DNA of 64,000 nt from Dipylidium caninum (GCA_017562135.1 QEYB01001654.1:186001-250000); one strand, 5' to 3'; shown: positions 37,035-50,347, numbered from the stretch's first letter. The notes: a model not told the origin generated them from the sequence alone. Program-made: numbers and translations.

Positions 37035-40000
37035 TCACTTTTGACCTTGACAGCGATCGATATTTTGCGAAGTTGTTGCGTTTGGCAAGTGAAAGGGATA
37101 GCCCATCAGGCGGATGTCATAAATACAACCGAAAAACCCTTGAACTTTGCCCTTTTTCTTGATCTGTGGATGCATCTCTTGGAGGAAGTCCAGTTTGTCC
37201 ATTATTGGTTGCGACGCACCACCTAACTCGATATGAATATTCATAGAGAACCTTACCGATGTATAAAGTAATCTTATTGTCGTAGTGATTAGCAAAGCTG
37301 TGTATATCCATGGTTATGCAAAGATTTCCATCAACGTAGACCCCCAGTTTGGTGTGATTCCTAAAAATGAAGTTGAAAGTACCGAAATTGCTTACCTCGA
37401 AAGCACGATTTTATGTATTGTGAAGGGTGAAAGGCGAGTAAGTGAAAAAGCTGATTGATAATTGACGAAAGACGAACTAATGGGGCGATTCGGCGGCCAC
37501 CCAATCGGAAGATCCCATATTTCTAATCTCAAGCACCCATCTGTAGCTAACACTTCCAAGAAAATATATTGAATCTTCGAGGTGCTAATCGACTCCGTAG
37601 CAAAAAGGACTTCATGAACGTCCCTCAACTCCAATAAACTAATGTCTGCCGAGATTATAAATGTTTGAATGAAGTTTCTACAAGTGGAGAAAATTTAACC
37701 ACTTAATTCACCCATTCAAGTCATTTGATACCTCGTTAACTTGTCACAAGAACTCACGGTATCTTTGACTTTACTAGCTCCTTTGCCAAATAACTGTCAC
37801 CATTGAAGGCCATTCGCGTTATTGAAGTGTTTGACATATCTAAAAGCATACCGTATTTAGGCAATCAAATTAAAAGAACAAAAGTGCCTTACCATGGTGG
37901 CAGTGGGAACCAGCGAAGCCAACTTTACATGCGCATCTCCATGCAGACCGGTGAGGTGCGCACTTTCCATTGGAACCGCAGGGTGGAAATGGTCTTGCAC
38001 ACTCATGCATTTCGCAATTCACAACGTTTACTGCGTCAATTCTATCCTCCACCAAGTCCACTCGTAGACCGTTCAGGAGCAACTGAATAAGAGAGGAAAC
38101 CTTTCGGCAGCATACAAAATAAGGCTCTCCAATAGAGCCTAAATTGTGGTGATATTTGCCGCAAAACCTGGTTCATTTAGAGAACAAAACTCTAACAAAT
38201 CAATCCAAAATGTTGGAAGTATATGGGCTGTATCTGGATAACTTATAATCTGGATACATTATTTTTGAGGTAGTACAACTTTTGTAAACTGCTTCGCAGA
38301 CGCTGTGCAAAAAGAACGAGGAGATTTAAAATAGCTGCGCTTTGGTAAGAATGAAGACCAAAATCCACACCAAACAAAGTAAATTCAAGAACCGATTACT
38401 TTTAAAAGGAGATGGGAACAATGGCCATAGAGTAAAATGTCGATTTCGGGCGTAATTGTGATCGAGGACGACGAGATGATAATCATATAACGATGCTGGA
38501 GCGTGGGACTGACTACGGACTGAACAGGCCGAATATGTGGGAGGGAATGAAGCACTCTTACTCATCGCAGTTAGTCACACTTGCAAACACACACTCTTCT
38601 TTTTATCAATCCACTCTCATATGCCAGCTCGTTCACTGGGTTGTGAGCATGCACGGAAGTTGAGTTTAATATTGTCGAATGCGTCGAAGTGAAAAACGCA
38701 GGACAAGTGTGAGAGAATGTTGACGAAAAATATCTGCCCCGTGACCTCCCCCTCTCTCCATTATTATCTTTTCATGTGGAAATGGGGAACTTTGACATCG
38801 AATTAGGACCTTTCCATTTCGACTGGTGAAAACAGTCGACTTGACTCCTGCGGGGAGGACAGAATATTTGTGTAAATGGCCCTACTATATGACCCTGAGT
38901 CGGTGGATTGGATGTGCCCAATTCCTTCCTTAAATTGTGAAGATTGGCAGAGCTGCAACAGTTTCCATGTTATTTCTGTGGTGATTTACACCACATCATT
39001 TGTTGTAGTACCAGCGGGTCTCTCTCAAGCTCATCCATACACATAATCCTCGAAATTCGCCAATGCAAGGGAATGGGGAATTTGGTTAACTTAAAATCTC
39101 ACAAATAAGTCAAGATTTTGCCATAACAAGTCTGCAAACGACACCAGAATGATCCCGGAAGTGTGAAAAAAGAATTAAACATTTTATCAAACGAGGCTAG
39201 TTTGGATCTCTTTTCTAATCAACCTGTCCACCAATATTTGTTTGTTACTTGTTCAAGCCTCCTTTCTACTAAACCTCAACGAGTTTCGCATTTCAGCATC
39301 AGCCTATTCACCATATGCGATCTCTTCAAAGCAAGAATGCAGTTTTATCCTACGAAAGTACTGTAAAAACGATAATATACCGCGGCTACTCACAGATTGA
39401 ATGCAGCCTGTGAAACCCTTAACCGACTTATAAGATAACAATTCGTGGTACTCAGGTAGAAAAGCGGAGACGTGATCAGGATTTGGGTGTCCTCCGACAA
39501 AGAGCATATCCATTATTGTAAGTTGGACAAAATCGCCTTGAGTAAAGGTCTCCGGGCCCGAGGATCCACTTTGGTCATCGAGATAAACATCGAATATTCT
39601 TCCTACTCGTTTGATCTTCAGAGAGTGCCAAGAGTTGAGTGTCACATTTTGCGCACTTCTGAAGATGAGTTAAAAAAAACTCAGCCTTCCTTATCGATGG
39701 CAGTCACTAGTTGTGCGGTGGAGTAAAAAATGTTGTTTAAATATGAGTAAATTTAAGGCAAACTACTAACTCCTTGAATGAGGGACCACGTCCAAGATCT
39801 AGACTGACGACAAGTCGGCCTCGGACAAGAGAGACACAAATGAAATCGCCACGTTTGTCAAAGGAGAACCCAGAATAAATAATCAGTCCAGTTGGCCGTT
39901 TGGGGAGGAATGTGATTTCAAGCAGTGTCTCCGTCCACGAGGTGTCCTTAAAGCCTCTCAGTGAAAGATAGGAATTACCCACAAATTCAGGAATAATAGG

Positions 40001-42583
40001 AAAGTTTCCTAAAAACAACCCAAATATTACATTACAAACATTTTTAATCATCCCCTTCCTCTCTCTTCATGAAATCCTCCATTTTTCCTGTATAAGTGCG
40101 CAATTTTCACTTCCTATTCTCCCCAGACTCCACGGATATTTGCCATTGAGAAGGATAATTAAAATCCAAACACAACAAAGATAGAAGAATGGCTGTAGGT
40201 TTAGAAGGCATATTTCCGAGAGCCTTCTCCTTATAAACCTTAAAGCGTGCAGTTTTCATACTGCGATGCTCTTACTCGTAAACCCCTTTATATGTTGTAA
40301 TTTAATCTCTACATGGAAAAGACTTCCACGTCTGTTTTTGCCTCGTTAACTATCCGAATAGTCGATCAGTATAACTTCCTTGTATTAACGCTAATTTATG
40401 GAAGTCTGATGGTATCGAGAGGGATGTGGAGAAAGCGCTTCATATGTTTATGTTTAGTTTCAAAGTCTAAATCTGTTTACATGTTTCTTGGAACGTGGAA
40501 TTTGATGGGTTTGGAGTTCAATACACTGTGAATCTAATCAAAAAAAGTGAATGTATATAAAAAATGATTAGCTTAGAAAAGTGTGAAAAGAGCTCTCAAT
40601 CACAGACCTTTTTTGCACCATGGTGGAATGGTGCCTAGAGGGCACTGACATAGGTATTTGGTCGAAGAAATGGGCTTACACACACCGTCCTTTTCGCATG
40701 CATGATGATTGCAAACGTTTCTAGAACAATCGACTACAAATGAAAAATATATACACAAACATACACCGAGCGCGGATGAGGATTTAGTAAGTGCATGAGG
40801 AGGGCATACCAACACCAAAGCCGCCGACAGCATCTCCAACGAAGGGGTGTTGGCGGGGATCACAAAGGTGTCCATTTATGGTGATATCACCAACACATCC
40901 TATAAAACTGTTTTCCGCGGCCGAAAGTATGGGAAAGGGATTTCTGAATGTCAGAGTCTCGTGTCCACCTATGAAAATTGGATGGTCAATGCCAAGTAAC
41001 GTATCTATTCCACCCTCGAGATGATTCTCCTCCTACAAATTTTAGTATGATGTTAAGAATGAATGGATAGTGCTACTTAGTTCAATTCAAGTAGGTAATG
41101 GTGCGAGATACAGGATTGAGCACAGATTATGACTCCTAAGTTTCTTGAAAGCTCTACTTCATTTCTTGCGTCTCACTAAGTAGGGGATGAGAGTTTGGTC
41201 GACTGTCCCATTCTTACATGCGTATACTTTTACAATCAAAGTGAATAGCTTTCCAAAGATTTGCCCCCCTCCTAACTACCAATAAAATCACCGAAATGCG
41301 CATAGTAAGAGCATCAACGGTGCCATCACCTACCACGCGTCCTCCTACTTCACTGCCGTTGACACTGAGGTAAAGACTGCCTTGGGCCAGTAATCCGAAC
41401 GACAGATTAAGGGGGATCCCACGGTTGTTTATAAGTTTAGTTGGGTGTTGGAGCAGTCGTGACAGGTGAAACTGACCCTCAGAAGATTTCTTGTAGACCC
41501 TGAAATTATCGACGTTCTTTGGGTGGATGATACCTTCACACGTCAACTTATACTCTTATGGCATGAAACTATGCCATAGTGGTTAAGTGTTGCTTTAAAA
41601 TTGTGCAAAATTTCCCCTGAGGTGATAACAGACGGAGCAACCTAACAGGTGACACGTCGCAATTTGAGCACAACTATTCAATGTCAAAATTGTGGCGAGG
41701 TTGATAGTGTCATCATATATAAAAACAACAAATGGCACACCCAAAAGCGCAAACATGCAAAGCTTATTTGTCTTAATGTTTATTTCACCTCAGTTGGAGA
41801 ATGTCATCGTCGGACTCCAAGTAGAAGGCTAGTCCACGCATCACGGAGTAGTGGTAAAGAATCAATGTCCGCGGACGCAGAACGTAGGGTGTGATTTGCA
41901 AATGCACTGAAAACGGTCCTTCTTTAGGTAGAAGCCATCCCCCAAGGGCCAGAAACCCGCCGTCCAGGAGTTCAGGGAATCGGAATTGAGCCGCCCCTGA
42001 AAGTTAAATCTTTGAATCGTAAGATTTTACTTGATCCTCTCATTTAGTTAGTTTGTCATCCGGCGCTTGTAAGGTGGCGACTCGCCGCGTGACAAGCGAT
42101 CCTGGTCTCAAATAACCACGGATAACAAGATTGGGCAAGTACTTGGCTTCTTTAAACTAAGAACTAAACTTTGAACTTTGTCCACATTAATTCCTCTACA
42201 ATAATCTTGGATCACACGTAAGAATGCATTTACGAAAAGGTGAGACTTACTCTCAGTACACTGCGGCCCCGAGTACCCGAGAGGACAAATGCAGACACCA
42301 CGGAGGATGGTTCCGTCAGCTAGAACAGCTGCACTTCTACAAACTCCACCATTTTGACAGGCTTTGACAGATAGACAATTCCTGTTACTTGCTAGGTCAG
42401 GAATTAACTCTTCCCTCTTCCCACCATTTGGAGTCTCTATCGCTATCTCCATGGTGAGAGCCACATCATCATCCTCCGTACCTAAACGTAGTCATTAACG
42501 GTTATACGTTTTGAAGTAGGTTCCCTACCTCCGGTCGGGTTCAATTTAAGAAGCAGTGCAAGTAGGACACAGCAACCAATCAT
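37035..42583 (-). CDS. Secreted EGF-LamG-EGF-LamG-EGF-LamG matrix protein
   Basis: Extracellular protein with the domain order of the C-terminal end of agrin, perlecan or pikachurin. Exon 1 (42529-42583) is a signal peptide: MIGCCVLLALLLKLN. Exon 2 (42251-42481) holds EGF1 (CLSVKACQNGGVC, CPLGYSGPQC). LamG1 spans about 41800-41990 (FRFPELLDGGFLALGGW), 41214-41546 and 40800-41030 (NSFIGCVGDITING). EGF2 is at about 40610-40735 (NHHACEKDGVC). LamG2 covers about 39750-40015 (SYLSLRGF, FLPKRPTGLIIYSG) and 39400-39645 (KGFTGCIQS). EGF3 is at 37895-38040 (CGSNGKCAPHRSAWRCACKV). LamG3 covers about 37035-37634 and ends GFFGCIYDIRL, then a stop. There is no membrane segment. Unlike full perlecan or agrin, there are no Ig, Kazal or laminin-type repeats upstream: the signal peptide directly precedes EGF1. 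A basement-membrane or dystroglycan-binding role is inferred from the family only. Confidence 0.82.
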
Positions 42584-44708
42584 GACTTCGAGGTAAGTGG
42601 ATTGAGATTTTGAGAATACCTTCCGGTCCAAGACAAGAGGTACCCTAAACCAATCGTATTCACTCTACCAACTTGGCGGTTTGTACAAAGCAGTGCTTTT
42701 TTCTCATGAAGCCAACAGAGGCTCTGCATAAGGGGACAGTGATTTTGTTAAAGATAAGGTGAGAGTTTAGGAAGGATCGAGGAAAGAAAGGTGATTTTGC
42801 CAAACAATTACTAATTTCAAAGGTAAAATATTAAGGACGTACGATAAGGAGAACTTGGCTAACAGAGCTTCATTGCGGAAGCAATTAGAACGGTAGCCTA
42901 AGTGAGTTATTCTGCCACTAAATTAAGGTCATTATAAAATGGGGAGTAAACCTATTTGATGCAGATGGAATACGTGGCATCCCACTTCTCGATACCATGG
43001 TATAATTGGAGGCCAACAGAATACACTTTTAAGTGGACACGATATTTCGAAATACCGATAACATCCATCTTCGTCCCAAATTTGTGGAACAAACGAGTTC
43101 ACAACTCATCTTATTTGCGTTCTGCTTATAGATTAAATCTAGTTGAGTGGTCTTGCGGATGACCGTGAAAAAACTGTAGCTTGGTGCCACTGTGGCTTTG
43201 TTATAGGAGATTCGAATTCTACTTAAAGGGAAGTTTGCTTTCACTACGACACGCATTATTGTATGGTGGATAGCACCTGTGAAAGCGACTAAAAGGAAGC
43301 ACACAAGTGCTCCAAAGCACGAAGGTAACTCTCCAAACGAGTGGTATGTTATGTCACTCTAAATAACGCGGTTAGGAGATGGAGATACCTCTAGGGACTT
43401 CCCTTTAAATTAAAATCGCTCTAAGAAAAAGACCCTTAGCAGTTGGTGAAATGAGTGCAAGAGGCGGATAAATCGCAAGTTAAATATTGCCTTTGGCGGC
43501 ATTGCACTAGGTATGACATGCCATGGAGGCCAGTGACGCAAACATGGATTTCGACAAAGAATAGGATACTAATGGTGAGAGGACATGTTGAAACTTATGG
43601 GGACCCTTGAGCAGATGCAAGTAAACTTCATTGCATCCTGTGTTGGCGGGGAGACAAGGGTCGGTAGGGTGAGTGGGGCAAAATGCTTCTGTTTGATTCA
43701 ATTAGGACAGTGAACTCACTACTCTTGACACATTCTCTTCCCCAGTTCTACAGGCTCTATCTTTTCACTGCCAGAACTCATAGTTTTACGTCTTTCTTTT
43801 CATTGCACCGCAGTGCAAGACAGAATATAGTGGTACTTGCCTATTGTGAAGCAAGTCCAGTATTTCCGGTTCTGTTGAGCCTACAAGCAGAAAAGACGTC
43901 CACTGCCATAAACCGGAAATAGTTGGGAGGAAGGGGGGTAGGTAGAGTAAAGAATGGGCAACGATTGCCCTCGATGACGGCTAAGACAGAAACTACCAAG
44001 GCAGAGGAATTGGCATCTAAGATGGCCAACGAAACTGTAAAGGATTGTGGGCCTTGCGACACGCCATTCCCTTATTAGCGCATTCTCATTTCGGTAAACT
44101 ATATCGACTTGTTTATTGTGAGTTAGATAAATTTTCATTAAATTACCAGCATCCTTTTGGTAAAATTGCGTTCGTTGCAGCTTGAATCATGCCTTTGTTA
44201 ATTATCTATTTTTTTATACGCAATGCAACCTCTTAATTCAGTATTCTGGTCGCAGAGGGGCCACTTCTCGGAGCTCATCTTGCAGTATTGCTCCATTCCT
44301 TAAGACAGAGGCGCATAAACCATAGTTTCTTGTCATCTTACTTAGAAGCCTTACAGATGATAATTGTAAAGATTTTCCAAGGTTTAGAAAATATTATTTC
44401 GTAAACCCTCCCACTCTGAAACAGTTTCGATAACTACTTAACCAAACAACCATACAAACATGAATGTGATCGCTCTGACAAACACTAGAGCAACTTTCAT
44501 CCCCATTTGAAGCTCACATTCCCAACGAAGCCAGAATGATCAATTCGTGGACTCTCCATTCGCCAATATCATCAGAATCCGGCACTATCAGTCCGCGAGT
44601 GCAAAATGTAAGGTCAGCAATGTTGTAAAGGCAGTTGATTGGATAATCTGCCTTTACATAACTTGTTTACCTTTCGCTCATTCATTCACTCGAAACGTTG
44701 GCAGCACC
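42584..44708. other. Gap between divergent EGF/LamG and endoglycoceramidase genes
   Basis: About 2.1 kb upstream of two divergently transcribed secreted-protein genes. Short open frames on both strands (43029-43304 minus, 43507-43701 minus, 43683-43922 plus) have no motif I recognise. It probably holds both promoters. Confidence 0.35.
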
Positions 44709-46469
44709 ATGCACACGACGTCTGCTACATTGTTGTTGATTTGTATCATCTGTTGGGCCAATGCTGATCTTCCCGAAGTGCATTTGGATGAAGAAGGAAA
44801 CTTCGTAGATGTGAAAGGAGGTTTTCTGCTCTTTCACGGTTTCAACTCAGTCTACAAAAAGCCGCCCTACTTCAATGCCAAAGACGTCAGTGATACTCGC
44901 TTGAAATTTTTTCAACAATGGGGTTTTAACGTGGTTCGTTTGGGGGTATTGTGGCATCCAACATTCCCACTTGGTCCGGGAAGAGTGAATGACACTTACC
45001 TAAAGGCTATTGAAGACCAGGTAACCAGGTTTGCCGAAGCAGGAATTTATGTCATCTTGGATATGCATCAAGACTCTCTCTCAACCAAGTACGGTTCTTA
45101 TGACGCTGTGCCCTTGTGGTTAATTGAGTGCTTTCCAAAGCCACCAAGCATCTTCAAATATCCCTGGCCCAAAAGGACACTTCCACATGGCGATTGGGAG
45201 GGATATGTCACATATGCCTGTCAGATGACGTTTCAGAACATCTACGACAATATCTGCGACGCTTGGAAACATTGGGGCGACTTCTGGGTCGAGGTTGCCA
45301 CTCGGTTCAAGGACAAGTCTAATGTTCTGGGCTATGAGTTAATTAACGAGCCGTTTGCCGGCAATATTTATACCGACCCCCGCAGAGCATTACCCGGTAT
45401 TTTTAAACATTCTCCACCCTTAATTTTCACACCGCTGGCGTTAAAGTTGTACAAATTTAAGAGAGTAGGTGACGAGAGGTAAAGAAGCGCGTTTTTCGCC
45501 TTTCAGGTTACGCCGGAAAACACAATTTGGCTCCAGTATATAATTATTTAGCACGCCGTATACGAAGTGTAGACAAGCGTAAATTCATTTTCTTTGAGGG
45601 CGTCACATGGAGCGTTATAACAATGTTCAGCCACGATGGGATCATCAGTCCTGGATTTGAACACGTTCCCGGAGGTGCTGATGATCCGCACGAACACCGC
45701 AGAAGTGTTTTTTCCTACCACTATTATTGCACGTTAATTCAGTTTGCTAATATGAGTAAAAACTTCAGCGCAGTTCCCCGTATGATCTGCGATAACGTTA
45801 GTTTCACAATCGAGTTGCGAATATTTATCCACGCCACTCATACATTTAAACAGCGTTCCCCTCAGCTTATTGTTTATCCCTGTAGGTTGTACTGCCCGCA
45901 ATGTTTTCATCAGTCAGAAGAATCGCTCATAGCTTGAAAAGTGCCCGATTCCTAACGGAATTCGGAATATGCGTACCCGATGGCAACCCATATTCCATTA
46001 ACACCGTGGAGTGTAACGCAGTCATGAATGCAGCGGATGCAGAGTTACAATCATGGACATACTGGGATGCTCAATTCTTCGATGAGCATGACAATCCCAT
46101 CATACATCAGGTGAATATGAATTGGAGTGAATACTAAGTCCTTTTAAGGTGAAACCATTTGTGCGAGTCTATCCCATGATGACGGCTGGTGTCCCCATAA
46201 CCTTGACATTTGAAGCAAAGGATGGAACTGCATTTTATGCTTTTTCTTCGAATAACTTGACCGCGTCCACGGCAAGAGAAGGCGAACCAATTGCCAGCAT
46301 ATTCATTCCGCTGGAAATGCACTACTCGGATGGATACAAGATTGAAGTTAATCCAAATTATATACACTACAACGCTTCCTACAACAACAACCATGTCATC
46401 AATCTGTTTGCTCCACGCCTTGGAATACTGGAAGGCGTAATCATCGAGGTCAACATTCATGCTCGTTAA
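44709..46469 (+). CDS. Secreted endoglycoceramidase (glycoside hydrolase family 5)
   Basis: Enzyme expected to release the intact glycan from glycosphingolipids by cutting the bond to ceramide. Four exons fit in phase: 44709-45396, 45507-45796, 45886-46110 and 46149-46469, giving 507 residues, usual for the family. The chosen ATG at 44709 starts a signal peptide (MHTTSATLLLICIICWANA); an upstream in-frame ATG at 44547 would bury it. Family marks are GFLLFHGFNSVYKKPP, WGFNVVRLGVLW, ILDMHQD, the acid/base Glu213 in LINEPF and the nucleophile Glu351 in FLTEFG. The last exon is the C-terminal beta-sandwich. Intron 3 is only 38 nt. No C-terminal membrane segment is visible, so it is probably secreted or lysosomal. 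AATAAA lies 370 bases past the stop. Host or self glycolipid turnover are both possible roles. Confidence 0.9.
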
Positions 46470-46838
46470 ACCAATGGCCAATGCCAATTTGTGCTTCTAT
46501 AGTAAAAGTCGTGGTTTAGTTACTCTGTCGGTTTCGTACTTTTCACTTTTGTGGTGCCCCTCACTCAGTGTTTTTGAGTTACCATTTGCTGCATAGAAGG
46601 AGAAAGCAGGCCAATCAAGTACGACCATAGTCGCATGTTAAACATTGTATTGTTTGTACACGTGAAAGGCTGAGCATTTAGTCTCCCAAGAACATCCGTA
46701 ATAATGCGCTGATGACAGCGATTGTGCCTCAAGTGCAATTAAGTCGCTTATAAATGTCTGCTTGCAAACATGGTGAAATGTGATCTGGAATAACTGTTAT
46801 GTCTTAACTGTGCCTTAAGACAAAATTAGCACTTAAAG

Positions 46839-46844
46839 AATAAA
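46839..46844 (+). terminator. Poly(A) signal for the endoglycoceramidase gene
   Basis: AATAAA downstream of the stop at 46469, with a further AATAAA about 40 bases later in a GT-rich setting. Confidence 0.4.
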
Positions 46845-47227
46845 AGCTCTAAAAAATGTAACAAGTTTGTGTTGCTCTTTAATAAATGCGAAGCAAGGCA
46901 GACTCTTTATTTGTTTTGTAACAATCAATAAGTCCTCACTTTGATTTAGTGTTTATTCGCACTGAATATCACTTTCTAATTGGCTGGACTTGGGCGGCTC
47001 ACTAGTGTGCGCAGAGTATGTGGAAGCTCAGTGCTTGGTGAGCTTTAAGGTTAGCTCTCCAATATCTCCATTTTAGGATTTACGCATAAGAGTTCGTGTT
47101 TTCGATTGATGAATGATTACTAGTTTGAAATAAATATAAGATAATGTTTGCAAGCCTGTGGTGTCCATTGTTGGATATGGCCTGATTATGACGTCTGTTT
47201 CCTATCCCGTTTTCATTTACTTAAGGA

Positions 47228-50200
47228 ATGGGCAATCTTCATACAAGTCAGGTGAATTTTCGGGTGAAATTTCTCTCCACTACACGAGACTTTTCCAACA
47301 CACCTAACACTGGTGAGAATGCTAGTCGGAATAATTCGCTGGGAAGCAAAGTAAGCTTTTAGTGGATTGGCTACATAATATTTGCAGCAAATAGATGTGC
47401 CAGCAATATCATTTTAAACTTTCTACTTTAAATTCTTAGGAGGAACTTAATCTTAGCCGCAAGTCGGTTGAAGACTTAACGCTCACTCAGCCATTATCAT
47501 CGTGCCCGAAAGACGATGCTGTGATTGGGTCACAAGGCAGGGTTTCCTTGCGCAAAATCAGTCGTGTCATGGCCAACTTTAGTAAGAAATCGACAGACTT
47601 AGGTTATTCCCGATTATATTTACTGAAACTAGTACACGCTCGGATAACTAAATTGTTTCTTTATTAGGCCGACAAAATCATTCAGACGACTTAGCGCGGC
47701 ATTCTTTAAGTAGTTATAATCCTATCATTACAAAATATTTTTCCCCAGCTTAGTCTCTAAAATCGTTTCCTATAGAAAATCTTACATCAAGGAGTGATCT
47801 TAAGGAATCAGACACTTCTCGTTCTGGGCGTCTGATGGTTCACCCTTATGCTCGGCCGAAATCCCTCGCTATCGTTCAATATTCTATCAATGGTATGTTT
47901 TTCTTGCCTATGTAAAATATATTTAACCTTTGGTGATTTAATTTGAGGGTAGTGAATACCGGCATTTTGTTTGTACCGCCCCACTGTACAGTGTTTCGTA
48001 TGGAACACTCGATTTTAGAACGATGCTTCACTTGGTAATTCACTAACTCTTTTTAGACGTCTTGTGTCACACTACACATGCTCAAAATGTTCACAATTTT
48101 GACTCTATTTAGACGCGAGTGTGAAGTCATTATCCCGGTCTTATGATCCCACCTGGCCACCTGAGATCGGTAGACCGATAATGTCCGCAGTTCCTGAGGA
48201 GAAACTAACAAAGTCATCATCTCGTCTCGCCGATACATCGGAAAATCTGAAAACAGAAGATGTTGTGGGGACTTTGGGGTAAATTTATTCAGTACGACCT
48301 TCGTAATTCTCGGTATAATGATAGTTACTGTAGTCTATATTTAACACGCAAAATATATCCATTACTTTATTCAAATATGGAACATCAAAACACCGGGCAC
48401 CCACAAAACTCTTAACTACTACTTATTTCTTTTTTTTACTTTTCATCTTTAAAAGTTAAATAGACCAGTAATACTGGGTTGACAACGAAGTGATTTTTTC
48501 GACGGATGGATTTTACACTTTTTTGTTACGTTACCGTGGTCAAAGTACCTGAATTATATTTTTTTCTTATTTTCTGGGCTTCTGATTACATTTAGTAAAA
48601 AATATTCCGTCTAGTTCTGTAGCTGTGTTTTTATCCAAGTTACAAAATGGAGGAACATTATATGCTCTTCAAACACCCTTTTTTTCCGGAAAGGCAAGAA
48701 CTCATCGCAAGCACACGAGAAGTTATGTTCTGTAGGTGGAAATGAAGACTTGAAGAAAAGGCAGCGTCAAAACTTGTTTGCCAGATTTTGCTGTGGTTAT
48801 TTTTCAATGAACAATTCTCAACGACCTGGTTGTCCAATTGAAGTCAATGAGACCCACATCAGGGCCATTGTCAATTCAGTTCGTCCGATAACAACAAGAT
48901 ATTACAGAGAAGCTCAATGTGTCGCATATATGCATTGAAAGAAGTAGAAAAAAAGATTTGGCTACGTTAGGAAACTTGATCGTTGGATCCTTCACCAGCT
49001 TGAGGAAACTTATTTAGTGTAATACAGTAGCATTTGTGATTTGCATCTGAAACGTAACGTAATCTATTTTTGAAAAGATCACATTCCGGCGACGAAAAGT
49101 CGATAGTTTATAGCACCGTTAATCGGGAGATATCGCCAGTGAGGCAAGATAAACCAGCTCAGACGGCATCAAAAGCCGATCTTCACCGAAAGAAGATTAC
49201 GCTGTCAGTTTGGTGGGATTATTAAGGAATTCTACACTTTGGACTTTTACCAAACGATCAATTTAAACGCGTACATCCAACAACCCGCCAAACTAAGCGA
49301 TGCAATTCGGGTGAAGCGGCCAGAAGTGGCAAATCGTGAAGGGTGTTTTTTTCCACCAGGATAATGCAAAGCTCCGCACATCTTTGCTTCCTCGCCAAAA
49401 ATTATTGGATTTGGATTGGGATGTGTTGGCACACCCGCCATATGGCCCTGACCTTGCGTCTTCAGGCTCCCAATCATTTCGTCCCATGCGGAATCCCTCA
49501 AGCGGCAAAATTTGTGATGACGCTGACGATGTCTAGTCACACACTTAAAGATAAATTTTATGAACGTGCATCTATGGCAGCCTAAGAGGTGGAAAAATAG
49601 GTCATCGACAAAAACGGATAGTACCTAGTTGAATAAAGTCATCTCTCAGCAAAAATTTCGAGTTCTCATTCGTAAAATCCGCGTCCACTTATTTGAAACT
49701 TAATAAAATCCTATGGAGATGATGTGAATGGCTCTCTCGTGATACTTGGAGATAGTATTGGCTCAATTTATTGTGCCAAAAAATGCCTCATACTACTGTT
49801 TAAAGTATTCTAAAAATAAACACCCGAGCTGATGTAGAACAATATTAGTTATGAATTATTCCTTATTACTCCTGTTACTAATTGTCATTACTTTTTGTTG
49901 AGTGTATGCATCCATCGGCCAATGTAGCCCTTTTTTGCAATTTGGTTGATTTCCCAAAAAAATAGGTCTATTCTGCTTTTTCTCGATTCGTTCGCTTTCA
50001 AGTTTGTTTTTTACTTCAATGCCACTAACTTACTTTCAAGACGACTGAGATCATTGCCAAGCGGCTCCACTGCTTTTGGTCGTCGCAGTGACTCGGTATA
50101 TCCGAACAAAATACAATCTCGTCGAAGTCGTCTGAGCAAGGCCGACACTTCACGCTCCCTAGACTCTTCGACTTTCACCGCAACTACCATGACATGCACT

Positions 50201-50347
50201 CTACTACACTCTTCATCCACCAAGGCCTTTCCTTTCTTCCTCCATGGTACAGCCTACTTGCTCTCGGATGAACAGCATCGGGTTGTGGAGCAATCACTAC
50301 GTAGCACCAAGTTGCTGTTGCATAGGCTCAAACGGGATCATTACTGA
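47228..50347 (+). CDS. Orphan six-exon Ser/Arg-rich protein, possibly N-myristoylated
   Basis: I do not recognise this protein. Six exons join in phase: 47228-47350, 47440-47581, 47668-47709, 47776-47892, 48113-48278 and 50041-50347, giving 298 residues. The start MGNLHTSQ fits the N-myristoylation pattern (Gly2, Thr6). The middle is rich in Ser, Arg, Lys and Asp, with repeated basic-Ser motifs (LSRKSVEDL, SLRKISRVM, SVKSLSRSY) that look like kinase sites. The last exon ends in a more ordered block, FLHGTAYLLSDEQHRVVEQS, and a basic helix. Exon 5 has a TAA right across its GTAAAT donor, so failed splicing would give a shorter protein ending at 48282; exon 6 is in frame only if this donor is used. 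The last intron (1.76 kb) contains a dead mariner element. Predicted membrane-tethered and intracellular (inference). Confidence 0.55.
48470..49640 (+). mobile_element. Decayed mariner (Tc1/mariner) DNA transposon
   Basis: The plus strand carries broken mariner transposase pieces in several frames. RPGCPIEVNETHIRAIV (about 48810-48875) is the N-terminal helix-turn-helix linker. VRKLDRWILHQLEET follows near 48970, and SGDEKSIVYST near 49095 holds the first catalytic Asp. ADLHRKKITLSVWWD is near 49190, GVFFHQDN near 49345 and HPPYGPDL near 49440. The usual final Asp region (PSDYHLF in intact elements) reads SSGSQSF, so that residue is lost. Stops and frameshifts make it non-functional. The left end may be near 48472, where CTGGGTTGACAACGAAG resembles mariner terminal repeats; a matching right end was not found. 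It sits inside the last intron of the orphan gene. Confidence 0.85.

Noticed and set aside
49247..49540. Minus-strand frame of 97 residues
   Set aside because: Antisense shadow of the mariner transposase remnant.
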